A DNA stretch of 64,000 nucleotides from Eutypa lata (Eukaryota; Ascomycota; Sordariomycetes; Xylariales; Diatrypaceae): assembly GCA_022661535.1 (NCBI GenBank), contig JAKULF010000004.1:1736001-1800000 (forward strand), written 5' to 3'. Both the position numbers and the translations under genes were made by a program. Positions 23,083 through 35,052 of this stretch are shown one piece after another (positions within the stretch are counted from its first letter, which is position 1; the number at the start of each line of letters is the position of its first letter). Below the pieces are notes generated by a model, which saw only the letters and a program-made list of their open reading frames with translations, was not told the origin of the DNA and did no database searches.

Positions 23083-23400
23083 CTACTGACCCTGCTGGGC
23101 CGGCTGACCCTGCTGGGCCGGCTGCTGACCCTGCTGGGCCGGATGGCCTGGCTGGTCAAGCATGTGCTCGATGCAGAAAACCCCGTGACCTCTGGGTGCG
23201 GGTACGGTGAGATCGCCGGACCAGCCAGACTGGCACAGTCGGATTCCACCATGTCTGCCCAGTTGGTGGTACGGGCTACCATTCTCGAGCATCCAGCAAC
23301 CTAGGCACGGATGAAACGCTAAGCGCACGCCCACTATGTGGGAGCAACCGCCGCGGGTCGGGCTGTCGCAATAGTAGGTGAAGCGCGTGTAGTAGCACAT
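23083..23400 (-). CDS. possible small Cys-rich protein with PAQQGQ repeats
   Basis: An ATG-initiated 105-aa frame. The N-terminal part has spaced cysteines (C2, C11, C19, then CLGC at about 32-35, and two more) with many Tyr, Arg and His: MCYYTRFTYYCDSPTRGGCS. The pattern recalls small fungal proteins that bind a metal or form disulfides, but I recognise no named family and there is no signal peptide. The C-terminus is three copies of PAQQGQ encoded by an 18-21 bp direct repeat at about 23087-23143. A GTCAGT donor-like site in the last repeat copy and a possible exon at 22736-22873 suggest the true gene may be spliced and longer. Confidence 0.45.
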   Translation of the reverse strand: MCYYTRFTYYCDSPTRGGCSHIVGVRLAFHPCLGCWMLENGSPYHQLGRHGGIRLCQSGWSGDLTVPAPRGHGVFCIEHMLDQPGHPAQQGQQPAQQGQPAQQGQ

Positions 23401-25516
23401 GGTTGCAGCGAACGCTTGGGGGTGGTAGTAGGCAAAGTGTGTCTATTGCAGATGGTTGGTACGGGGTAATAGTTGCGGTGAGGGACTTGAGAGTGTATAT
23501 TTGTTGTTGGCAGCTCAACAAATAAGTATGTGGGTGGTGGTGGTGGTGTTGTTGTGATGATGGTGTGGTGGTGATTTTGTGGTTTGCTTCTCTGAAGAAG
23601 CAGTTGGGTGGGGTAAACAATAAGACATTCAATATTTTCCTCAGGGCCGAGCATAGGGCATCTACATACAGAATCAGGTGACTACTGGCAGCTCGTCGAC
23701 AATAGATAGAGTAGATTATCGACGATGGGTAGAATAGTCCGGACGTGACAGGGGGAGTGATTCATCGGCGGTGGTGGACGGCCCAGTCCTCTATCGAACA
23801 TCAAGGGGTTTGCAACGTCATTATAGGTAGAGTCTATAACAGGGGTAGATTATATGATCATACAGAATCGTGACACACTACATATATTTCTTTGTGGCTT
23901 TTGTGCTTGGGGATATCACTCTGTGTTCCAAACCGGACGGCACGCGGACAGAATCAGTCCAGGAAATGAGCACAACGCATCATCACAGTGTGGCATGATA
24001 TAGAAGGATTTGTATAATCTACATAAATAACGTTCATAGCCTCCTCATGTGAGAACAAGGCTCAGGATCAAGGTGCAAGCACGATTCACAATATGCTCAA
24101 CCACTTGACTCAGGGGTAAATGTAGCCATTGGGGTGGTACGCATCAAACGCGGGTACAGTAGAATTTACAACGGATAAGGGTGACATACATCTATTCTGA
24201 AGGGCATAAATCAAGGAATATAGGATATAAGATCCAGATGTATGAGTTATCATTTATCTAATTGTTAATACCTTAAATGAATGACCATGACTCCTGGCTC
24301 ATGACTAACACACCTTAATATATTTTAAGATATAATATGAGCAATCCGCTGATATTGCTTTACGGCTATAGGTGAATTGTATCTTGAGTTATCTAATTAA
24401 GCTTAAGGTTGTAAGAAGTTGTTAAGTATATGGACACTCCGTCACTATTGACCACATCGGGAGACTTTCTCCTGTGGCAGTAGTTTATATTGTCATAGTC
24501 TTATTCCATGTTATTCGTATCTCTTCGGGTCATTTCTCGAGAGATATCTTCTATAATTTCAAGGTCCAACTTAGCAGTCTCTAACTAAACAGCCCCTTAT
24601 TCGAATTATCGGGCAAAGACACTAATTGCACTATGGATCCACCCATGATAGCCATCAATTTTAACGCCACTGTTAACATTCATAGACCAAATATTCACAT
24701 GGTATTTTGACGATAATTTCTCACCTAATACCCATTCCTGCCTTCGTAAATTCCCCCTACTCTTATGGCATCCTTTGAGCTTGCTGGCACCCCCCGAATT
24801 CTTAAAAGGCTAAGAAAACTACGCGGGCAGTTCGCGAATACCATTTCGTCTCAAAACCCTATCCAGCTCCGCCCCAAAAAGAATTTCCTTCCCTTTTCTT
24901 TATATTTATATATGCTTCTATATATTTAGATAATCTACGGATTTTCTATTCTATGGTTGTAGTTAATCCTAGAATTCGGGGTAGGATGTCTGCCGTAACC
25001 CAAGGGCTTAGACAGATTAAGAAGGACGCTCACCGAGAAGAAAAACACCTCGAGGATCATAGAGGCATTCTGTATCAGCCCGCGTTGCGCGATAGTATTT
25101 TCTCTTTCAGTTGGGTAAATGATCCCAAGGACATTATGAGCCCCTATCAAGGCTACAATAATTAGGCTCCGCCAAATATAATCGAGGTCATCACACAACG
25201 CAAATTTCACTTAAACTCCCTATCCCCCCCACATCTAGCCTAGACATACCTGTGTAGTCATTTGCTATAACTAGTAATTTGATAATGCCCGGTGTTATTT
25301 TGAAACTCAAAGCTCACTCGAAGCACGTTAATGCTCAGCCTTTCTAACAGTGGACGCAAATACAACGTAATTTTTCTTCACATTAAATAACACAAGGCCG
25401 AATCTCCCTCCATAGCTACTACGTCACCGGACCCTAAATCACCCCTCACCCCTTTTTCTCCATTTCAACCCGCAGATCCCGCCTGCCCACTCACCCATCC
25501 ATCTCCATCCCTCCAC
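23401..25516. other. gene-free spacer, AT-rich
   Basis: The first 250 bp on the minus strand are CA/CC-rich, like a fungal 5' UTR of the Cys-rich gene. From 23900 to 25300 the sequence is AT-rich with no supportable gene. A 91-codon frame at 24935-25210 (-) looks hydrophobic but has only a GTG start and no similarity that I recognise. Confidence 0.4.
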
Positions 25517-26200
25517 CTACTCAGGCACAGGCAACCCCAAATCACAAGCCCAAACACCCGCAGCCTGCGCGCACCCGATGCGGGTATAATCGGGGTTAGT
25601 CAGGATCTGCGCATGGCCGATAGTATCGTACCCCCAGCCCTTGCTCCAGACCTCGCAAGTGCCACCCGCGAGCCCGGGCAGCCCCGGGAGCTCGCAAAGC
25701 CACCCCCCGACGAAGGCCGACTCGAACGAGTGGGCATCCGGCTGGCCCGGCGCCAGCACCTGCGCCGACGTCCCCGGCAGCAGCTGGTGCACCATCTCCC
25801 CGTGCCCGTCCTGCGCCGTCTTCAGCGCGTTTGCTGCGAGCGCCTCGTCAGCTGCCCATGCTGGTAGGCCGAGCTGAGCGCGCCACTTCGCGCTGGTGAC
25901 TTGCCAGTTCGAGGCGTCTGGTTTGGTGGGGTTAGGGGAAGGGGAAGGTGAAGATGAAGCTGAAGCCGAAGTAGAAGTTGATGAGGTGGAAACCGGTGCT
26001 GGTGGTTGCGGTGGCGCTGTTATGGTGACAATCGCCGTGGTCATCGCCGGTGGTTTCTGATGGTCGTAACCGCCGCCGCCGCCGATGTGGTGGCTGCAGT
26101 CTCTCCATCGTCCGCAGCCCCAACCTCGCCGGGGAGCTGCGAGGGCGGGTCCAGCTGCCATGGCTAGGAGGAGGAGAGATTGGAGCTTCTTCGTGTACAT
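25517..26200 (-). CDS. secreted CAP/SCP-like protein
   Basis: Single-exon gene, 227 aa. It has a clear signal peptide (MYTKKLQSLLLLAMAAGPALA, cleavage near residue 21), a Ser/Thr/Pro linker of about 50 residues, and a C-terminal domain from about residue 95. That domain resembles the fungal CAP (SCP/PR-1-like) family: aromatic-rich entry WRAQLGLPAWAADEALAANALK, H114-like EMVHQLLPG, then CEVWSKGWGYDTIGHAQILTNPDYTRIGCA and the closing WACDLGLP. The GHAQILT...IGCA block is the family's strongest signature; four domain cysteines could form two disulfides. Such proteins act outside the cell, often as lipid-binding or host-interaction factors; the role here is unknown. The domain is compact for a CAP protein and looks diverged. 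Confidence 0.8.
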   Translation of the reverse strand: MYTKKLQSLLLLAMAAGPALAAPRRGWGCGRWRDCSHHIGGGGGYDHQKPPAMTTAIVTITAPPQPPAPVSTSSTSTSASASSSPSPSPNPTKPDASNWQVTSAKWRAQLGLPAWAADEALAANALKTAQDGHGEMVHQLLPGTSAQVLAPGQPDAHSFESAFVGGWLCELPGLPGLAGGTCEVWSKGWGYDTIGHAQILTNPDYTRIGCAQAAGVWACDLGLPVPE

Positions 26201-29200
26201 CCCAAAATGATTTTCTAAGAACTTGGTGGGTATTGATGCAGCTAAGTGTTGAGATATACTCGGTACAGGGGTAGATGCTACGGCTTCGAAGAAGAGCTAA
26301 TGAGTGAATGGTGAATGAGTGTATAATAGTTGAATGAGTGACTACTGTAGGAAGAAAGATGAAGGGAACGGAGCCAGTCGTGAGAGAGTATCGCTATTTA
26401 TGTGTCGGAGCGAGGAAACGAACACGCCGACGTCAAGGACGTGCCGAGTCCTCACGATTGCACCCTCGAGCAAATCTGCAGTTAGATGAAATATCCCCAA
26501 TACCAGGAGATGAGCAAACACGAAACAACGATAGCTGCCAGCCTCGCTTCTCATATTAAAGTTACCTAATTGACCGGGGGAATGTGCGATTGAACACCTC
26601 CCATGTGAGGGTATGGAGGCGTTTGTGGCGTTATCATTTCCCATTCAGGACTTGATGTCTTGTTTCAAAACTAAGCCTCATGATATACTATTGAATTTTC
26701 TGACATCTCAGAATCATACTACCCAAGATTGAATAAAATGTTAGCGAATTGTGTCAGTGAGGCGAAATGCGGTTTCGAGTAGGAGGGTGGATGATGCTAT
26801 TTTATCGTGGTCCATACTCGAAGTATATTAACGATTCGGCAATAGCGATGAGAACAATGAGGCGAGGGTCAAAACGAGACTATACTTAAATATATTCAGA
26901 GTGCAATGAGTAAGGATTTGAATGTTCAGATGAAAACAGAAATAGTAGGACACTTCTTCGATACGGCCTAGGAGGTGTAGTTTAGAGGAAGGCGTTGTTA
27001 GCTTAGTATGACTGTCTTCTAGTCTGTTTCATTCATGACCTAATGTTGGTGATCCAATATAGATGAACACAGCTAATAGAAACGAACCTATAGGTGGATG
27101 GGAACAGTTAGCCTGAAGATAGATATAATCAAATGAAAGGCAAGCATACCAAACTTGAAAATGAGTGTAATAAGATCTGTTGGACGAAGAGATATTACTT
27201 AGGCAGCTGTCTAAAGGTAAAGATCACTCGCTGCCTCCTTATTTACTATTAGTAGAATACAGAAGCATCTGATACATCATAAATAGATTGACAGATTATA
27301 TCCATGATGAATACTCCCCTATTCTTGAAGTTCCCTTTTGTATGCTACTAACGTCGCTTTTAGTGATAACCCTGGAGACATAGAAAATCTGTGGTGATTG
27401 GGGACAGGCCAGTTAGATTCATGCCGGGATCAAGAAACCCGAAAACGAATAAAAACATTTCATTAACAAGACAGATTAGCGGAAAGGCGCAGCCTTAAAG
27501 CTAGACGGATGGAATCGACCTTGTATAGCCTAGCATACTATAGAGGCTACACATAACCTCAGGACATATATAACCTGCAGCTTTAGCTCTTTCATCATAA
27601 GTAAAATCTTATAAACAAGGGTGGTGTGTAGCGACAAGATTAGACCAGATCAATATAGGAAGGTAGTGTTGGCCTTATACAATACGAGATCGAATGATAG
27701 GCTACTAACTGGGAGGTTCGGCATGAAGGCTAAACAATAGTTAGAAAGTAGGTGATTAATATTTTTAAGTAGTAGGTAACTTCCACAACTGGAGACGTAT
27801 AACCCGTAAACTTAGATGAAGTGACTCCAGTATATACGGAGTAGTGTCGATTCTTTTACTGTTACGGGCTAGAGGGAAATACATCACTTCAATTTCAAAC
27901 ACCCGGGTTTGGCTAAAAATATCGAGTTGGGAAGGACACCCATCCACCTGATCTGTACGACCTAGGTGGGCCGTAACATCTACGAACACGGACCCAGATA
28001 GCACCATGTCATTTCCAAGCTAGTTGTAGCTTAGATAGAGGCTTGTCCTTCAACCTCGCAGCTGATTTAATGTGTAGGAGGGGGGCAGTAGGTTAAGGGA
28101 CAATCTTTTTATCATCATGGATGGTCTTATACACGGGGGAAATAGCACTCTGTGCTTAGCATAGCTAGCTACATGTATTGGATACGCAAAGCCGCTGTGA
28201 AAGTTTTATGCGACTTTACATTAATTTCCATATATAAGGAAAACGATGCCTTGAAAAATATGAGCTCCCTCACTAACTATCCCGAAGCTTAACTATTTCA
28301 AGATTTGAGGAGACCGTTGTTAATACTAGCATCTTAGTGAAACAAGCCTATATGGTTTTAAATAAAAATGAGTTGTATGGTGATGCTACAACCATGATTG
28401 AAACAATCTATATGACATCCCATAGATGAACACATCTCCATGATTTACGTAGGTAGGTGAAAGAAAAAACATATAATGATAGGGGCAGATAGCCACATGA
28501 CGAAAAGTTTTACCTACATACTTCGACATGGGTCGCGGAGAATAAGGAACACGGGAACATGCTTCCTAGATGATTCAAAATAGCATCTGTTACACATACC
28601 AGCCAAGTAGTTAAAACACGAATGTAATTAATTGATATGACGGGAGAATTCAATCTACTAATAGATCAGATGAACCACGCAGCCAGGCCCAAATCTGCAC
28701 TACACAACCAACAACCTAGGTAGGTACGTACTAATTAATATATGCTACACGAGTCCGATGATTGATGACGTCCATCTACTGCTGCTACTTATTACGGCAG
28801 CAGTATGGGAACACAGGAGCGACTCCTCGCACTCGGAATCCCAGACATAAATTATGTGTTTAAACAACGCGGCAGTTTGCAGAATCGGTCACCATCATAG
28901 AAGCAGCGTTGATCCCATATTAACCATCATCGTCATCACCATTGTACCTACGTCTGTGTGCTATAGCGATACGATTACGGGAATTTTCTCGAAACTTTGC
29001 ATACTTACTTACCTAGACTTATATGTGGGTGGTTCGTAAAACTCGCCAGGGTGCCCGCCCAGACATGCAGGAAGGCGAACGCATACATGGGGGATTGTTT
29101 CATGTTTCCATCTTCCCTCTGTGTGGTGTAGAAACTTATTTCATCAGCGTCATCATCATCAAATAGAGAAATCAGGTATAGACTGTGGTTTTATTGGTGT

Positions 29201-30162
29201 TTTTGCTTGTTTATGGGGCGGCTGTTGAGGCCATTATCTGAATGTCTATTATGCATACATATCATCTCATGTTATGCGTGTCTGCTTCGTCTTTTCCTGC
29301 AGAGTTTCTGGGTCCCTTGACTTTTTCTAGTCTTACAATAACAACAATGGCCGGAACACGCGCGGCAAACAAAATACGCGTTGTAGGCTCTGACCTGGTC
29401 TGATTCCCTGGTCTGCCTTGGACGTGTACTGGATTTTCCATAATTCCCCTCAACGACCTTGCACTGTTGACCAGTACAAATGTATTAATCGATTCCATCT
29501 GCCTTCCTTGCATAGGTTGTACTTTAAGAGGGCCCCATGAATCGTGCTGGAAAAGACCGAATGGTCTTCTTTGGTGCGTTTATAGGCCTAACATCTTCTC
29601 CCTTGAACGTAGAAAGCAGATTGGGAACGCGGTGATATACGCGCACGAAACGAAAACCGAAACTTTGTAGCCGGCCCTCTGTTCAAAGTAGACGGTTTAC
29701 TGAAAGAAGGCGGTTCGTCGAAAGTAAGACGATATCCTGCATCCGTAACTACCGTTCAGAACACCTGTTGCAATCGTAGTCGTATTATTGCATACTGGTA
29801 TGCATTGGAAGTAAACGCGCGATCCGCAAAGTCCTATGCCGTACTTAATAGCACCTATCGCATCGCGTGTGCGCAAGTACCAATTTCATTCCATTCCCTT
29901 GAAAATCAAATATCAAACATCTTCTTCGCATTCCGAAACAATTCAAATCAGTGAGCCGTCGATAGGTAAGTAGGCAGAGACGTCGGTCGGTCGGTCGGTC
30001 AATGCGTCGGTTCGCAAGTTCCAGTGCTGTGTGGTATCGTCCATCATCAACTGACATGCTTCCGGACCAAAAGACTCTCTCTCTTCTCCTCCTTCACTGT
30101 GTAATGGTGGTGGCAGCACCTAGCGCCATGGCCTCCTTATTTAAGCCTGCATTCGTTTTCGC
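26201..30162. other. 4-kb gene-free spacer
   Basis: The first 200-300 bp should hold the promoter of the CAP-like gene. From 26650 to 29900 the sequence is AT-rich with no open frame above 85 codons and none I recognise. A (CGGT)n run lies at 29981-30000. No terminal repeats or transposon motifs were found. Confidence 0.4.
29981..30000. repeat. (CGGT)n microsatellite
   Basis: About four to five CGGT units in a row near the 3' end of the 711-aa gene. Confidence 0.8.
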
Positions 30163-32531
30163 TCAACGCAGCCGCAGAAGTTCCTCGTTACAGCGAACGA
30201 GTTCGCACAAGGAGCGGAGGAACATAGGATCAATATCGACCTGAACACCGGGAGGCAGGGGACCGTTCTTCTCCTCATCATCTGCTTTCTCTTCCACCTT
30301 AGGCTCGTCGAGACATTTCGGGTTAGATAGACTAGGAAACAGCAGCGACATAGAGTATCGGCTATCATTCTGTTTCTGGTGTCTAGCATCATAGGCGCGG
30401 TTCTGGTGTCCAGCATCATAGGCGCCGGTTCCACTTGGGCTTGCACTTGGGCTACTATAGCCGCTCGAGAGTTGCAGCGTCGCCACGAGCCGCGCGATGC
30501 ACTTCGTCAGTCCCAAACGTAGATCCTGCAGTTCGCGGAGCGCCTGGTCGCCTCCGGCGCGGGCGTCGACGGATTCGGAGTTCGAGAGAGGGGCCCAGGA
30601 CGCTGTCGGGTCTCGGTTCGAGCTCGAGCTCTTCGACTTTCTGGTAGGAGCAGTAATGGACGGTCCCGGCATGGTCGGCGAGTGCGGCAACTGCTGGCGT
30701 TGGTAGTCGCTGCTCGTATAGGGTCTAAGGGGGTAGGAATTCTTCTTGTGTTGATAAGAGAGATTCGAGCCAGAGTCGAAAAATGTCTGCTGCTGCTTGT
30801 CTCTACTGCCGCTGCTGTAGATGCTGAAATTGCTTTGACTACTACTGATGCCGCGCTGCGGTTGCTTTTGAAGCCGGTTACTGCCGCTGGTAGTAGTAGT
30901 CGTGTATATACCAGTATCAAGATCGTACTGGCTCGTGCTCTTCTTGCCGAAGAGCTGATGTATGGACTTCTTCTGTCGCAGCAAAAATCCTCCGCCTCGC
31001 GGCTGCGACTGCGGCAGCATCGGTGACGAAGCTTGGTAAGGCATTGGCGGCATGTATGTCGAAGGACCTGCCTGGCTCGGACCCTGGTTGACTGGGCTAG
31101 GCATCCCGAGGATGCTTGCAGCCTTAACCGGGACCATCGTGCTACTTTCCGAACGTCTTGGCACATCTCCATCATCTTGCTCTCGTGGGTTCGAGCGACG
31201 GCTCGTCCTAGTAAGGGACGCTCGTGGATTCAGAGCAGTTAGATAAATGTAGGCGACAATGTGTGCGTAGAGCGCATTGCAGAGATACTCGGTACCGCCC
31301 GGGAACACGTTCTTGATCACAGACCAGGGGGGAAGCGACCCGCCATCTTCCTCACTATGTAGGTTGGTCAGTGGAAAAGGGGGGTCTAGTGGCCCGCCGC
31401 CAGAACCTGTGCTTGATTCGTTCCTCTCTCGTTTTCTGTAGTGCATCTTCCACTTTGGCCGGTCAGGTTGCACCTCCGAAATGGGCATCAAAACGCCAGT
31501 GTTTGAGCGCGGAATCTTCATCCTCGTCGTGTTGTTGCGGATCGTCTCAATCGATAGGGTAGAGCATAGAAGCATAAGATCCGGGAAGGACGACACCGAG
31601 AGCTTCAGGTTTTCCATGATTCTCGGCGGGAGCGGGAGGCGGGAGGCGGGTCCATCAGTAAGGGGCTGCACGTATTGGTTAAATACGTGAAGGTTGCCTT
31701 CCTTCGTCCAGTTCTCCAGGTTGCCCATAGGCACGACCATGTTCGAAGGGCTTTCTGAGATTCGCCGCGACGGTAGGATATCAGTCGTTCCGGAGACAAA
31801 TCGGTTGTTGCCACGGGTCTTGCTGCTAGAGCTGGCTTCTTCGGAAGGACCCCCGTATACTGTGAGATCTCGAGTTAGCTATTTCTATTTCCGGGTGCCC
31901 CAACGGCTATTCGGGAACTTGAAGCAATTTCAAAGGGAGAGAACACCCGTTAACAAACAAATATTTTCCTGGAGTATACGGGATAGGCAACGGATAAATC
32001 TGGAAATTGAGAGTGAATCATGCAATCAATTGTTTTTCATACCGTACTGGCTCTGAGGAGCCATGTTTTGGATATCTTCTCGCCGAGGAGGTTCGTGTTG
32101 TTCAGTCTCCAGAACAAGCCAACTTGTTACGGCCTGATTAAAATTTGATATTCTTTTCACAGAAAGTGGTGACAGGTGTTCCGGTTCAGAGGGAGGTGAA
32201 TCTGTAGGGATGCTAATGTTTGTAATTGGTGAATGTGATTCAAACGAACAAGGTGAATCACTGGACGACGATATCGAGTCAGAACTTGCCCACGGCCTAC
32301 TCTGAATCAAGCTGTTTGCGTCACTTGGGTGTGTAGTAACTAATTAATTAGCTTTGGAAAAGTGATGTGATGATCTTTGGATGAAATACCTATGCTCAGA
32401 GAATAACAGCTCCTGCTCTTGCAATTAGCTACTGACGGCGAGGGTGCTCCGGAGCTGAAGTTGTTTGATTGTGAAGCCGTTGTTGCGTGTTCCAAATCCA
32501 CCGCCAGCAGTTCAGGAAGATTGAATTCCAT
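30163..32531 (-). CDS. 711-aa protein of unknown function
   Basis: Three exons on the minus strand (32531-32390, 32339-32043, 31859-30163) join in frame to 711 aa. The first two exons encode a Ser-rich, probably disordered N-terminus of about 145 residues. The most conserved-looking part follows at about 185-260: LENWTKEGNLHVFNQYVQPL, LPLPPRIMENLKLSVSSFPD and LMLLCSTLSIETIRNNTTRM. A second ordered block is WSVIKNVFPGGTEYLCNALYAHIVAYIYL near 310-340. A long Ser/Gln/Tyr-rich region comes next, and a short helical C-terminus (ALRELQDLRLGLTKCIARLV; MFLRSLCELVRCNEELLRLR). I do not recognise the family and see no catalytic motif. It is divergent from IPI3 across 2.5 kb. Confidence 0.75.
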
Positions 32532-35052
32532 GGTGACCTGCAGAAGCTCTGTTCCGGCTGTCATGGGGATAGCTTTCGACCGCTACCGACTGCCAGAGGC
32601 GGGCTGCGTTCACGCGGGTCTTTCGACTGCTGACGACCGGCAGATATATTCTGCGCGTGTGTCTTAACTTCCCTCACTCTAGACGTCTCGGCCGAATGTG
32701 CTAATTCGTCTCTAATTCGTTTATCCAGTCTAGATAACCCCAGCTCGTCTAAAGGAGACCAGATGCAATCTGCTTGATCGAAAGAGAGCAGTCTAGCAAA
32801 TTGATATACTTATACGACAGATCTTGTGAGCGTAAGATAGAGTTCTCGAGTTCTCCTAGGGAGGTTAGCCTACAAGGGAACTTGAAAGGGTTCTTATTAG
32901 ATATGACCTACTGAGCCTGAGCATACGCAGACTGATGAAGGGATTCAATGAACGATGACGTGAATTCCAGCACGAGTTGACATGAAAGGAAGGAATGTGA
33001 GTGTTCACTACGAAACTTCACAATAGAGGAAGTCTAATACCACTTTGATGATGCAGTAAAGCTTTCCCGCTGGTTACACAACAAGCCCCGAGATACGCGA
33101 GACATATGTATGACAGCGTACCACTGCCAGTGTGAGACACTAGAGGCTAGACAAAGAGAATGTGCCTTTGGTCCCTTGCTTCTTCCCACATGGAAATCAT
33201 GGATTATACTGTCAGGAGACAGTTCGGGAAAGCTGCCAAGGGGTCATTGCAAGGATGATATACAGTGACAGCAAGCATACAGAAGAACAATCAAATTGAT
33301 ACAACCTAGAGTAAGAGATGGGAAGACCAGCATACCGGGAAACTCTGAAAATCCATCTCAGCTCTCTCAGCTTTGGGTTATTGAGCTCTACCATTTCTTT
33401 ATCCCGAGAGACAGTGACATATCAAGAGAAAGTCAAACTAGCGGAAGAGGCAGAGACAGAAAAAGCAAGCCCCTGATGGCAGATCCGATTTGACCCCGCC
33501 CATAGCTAGGTAGTTAGCATAATGGAGTGCCGAACTGAACTAGAGATCAGAAGTTTTCTCAAAGAACTGTGTTGTAATTGGAAGGGCTGGATAGCTAGCT
33601 GACAGCAGCACCAGCAGGAGGACAAATTGGACTCCGATATATTGGTGGTGCCTGTGTGTGGGGACCCCCTGCAAGGCACAATGCACGGGAGTGACCAATC
33701 GCAAGTGGGAATTTCAGGTTTCGGAGGCCCAGACTCCATCAGCTAGGTGGGAGATCCACGACGCTGCATCAAGAGAACACGACAGACGGGCGACCACGTT
33801 GCCGCTCAAGGTCTTTTATCGAGTCAGTTCGTGCCGTGTCATACAACTCTTGCATACGCTATACGTATTAAAGCGCAAAGCCGTTAGTTAGCATCCAAGC
33901 GGGAACGCGAGGAGCCCTAACTAGAGCTACATAGGTTAAACGTCAGGTATGAGTGAACTGTGACTGCCCCACCACGTTCAGGTAAATATGCAAGATACAC
34001 ACGATTGGCATGCAGTGGCTTTCACGATAGGCATGAGCAGAGATCATAGCGTGTCTCAAAACTGCGACGCCCTTTTCAATGAGATGTGTTCTAGTGGCCA
34101 TACCTTAGAGTCGCAGGGATACAGATCGGGTAGATACATTTGCTCAACCTGAGAGAGCCCGCGTCCTAATCAATTAGATTAAAAGCTCGGCCAGAGAATG
34201 GTCAGATAAAAAGCCGTCCTATCGAAAGTAGGCGTTGAGTGATTCCGAGAAGCATACTATTTGACTATTTCCTAGCACAAATAATGAAAACGAAAATGGC
34301 TTGTAGGACGTGCTCACATACCTACACACCGATAGTTATTCGCGTTATTGGAAAAAAGAGGGCGAAGGGCTAGTTCATGTTTCTTCTCCTGCATGGTTAG
34401 GACGCCGATCAGGAAAGAGACATTATATTGAGACATATCATTCGCTCTAGACCAAGACAGTATAAATCGGCATTTATAGTCTTAGTTAGTCGGCGAGTGT
34501 ATGGCGACAATAGTTTACATAAGACTCTGATGAGAGGGAGTTGGGAGAACAGAATGAACAGCTCATTTATTATATAAGTGTCATTGAAGTTTGTAGCAAG
34601 TGGGAGGTAAGCAGGTAAGCCACTGGCCAAACCCCTGTCCCCCTGTGCCCCTGTCCCCTGAGAGTTCTTCCTGGAGCTCTTGGAGCTATGCTTTCGTTAG
34701 AGCTAGAGGGCTGAGAGGCTAGCACCCAGGGGCCACAGCGGGATGGACCCACTTGATATTTTCCAAGTTTGACCTGGTCGGTGCTTCAAGCTGGGTTTTC
34801 CGATGCTTCTTTTATGTGGGGCTCAACCGCTATTCTTTCAGTAACTGGCTAGTTAGCACTACAGTAGGTAGGGTGAAGCTATACTGAAGGAAATTTTCAA
34901 CAGCATACCTATGCTATTGCCAAGACATCGCATGTCCTTAATCGCATCACAGCATATTTGACAAGAGGTATCTAGTTAAGAGGTGAGATCAGGAGCGTGC
35001 ACAACAAGAAGGAGGGGAGGGTCCACGGTAAAATAGTTCATCAAAAAAGAAA
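32532..35052. other. divergent spacer, no gene seen
   Basis: Contains the promoters of the 711-aa gene and IPI3. At 2.5 kb it is longer than needed for that. Open frames stay below 85 codons and look random. Confidence 0.4.

Noticed and set aside
24935..25210. 91-codon hydrophobic minus-strand frame
   Set aside because: Only a GTG start, no family match and no neighbouring exons; may be a relic but cannot be supported.
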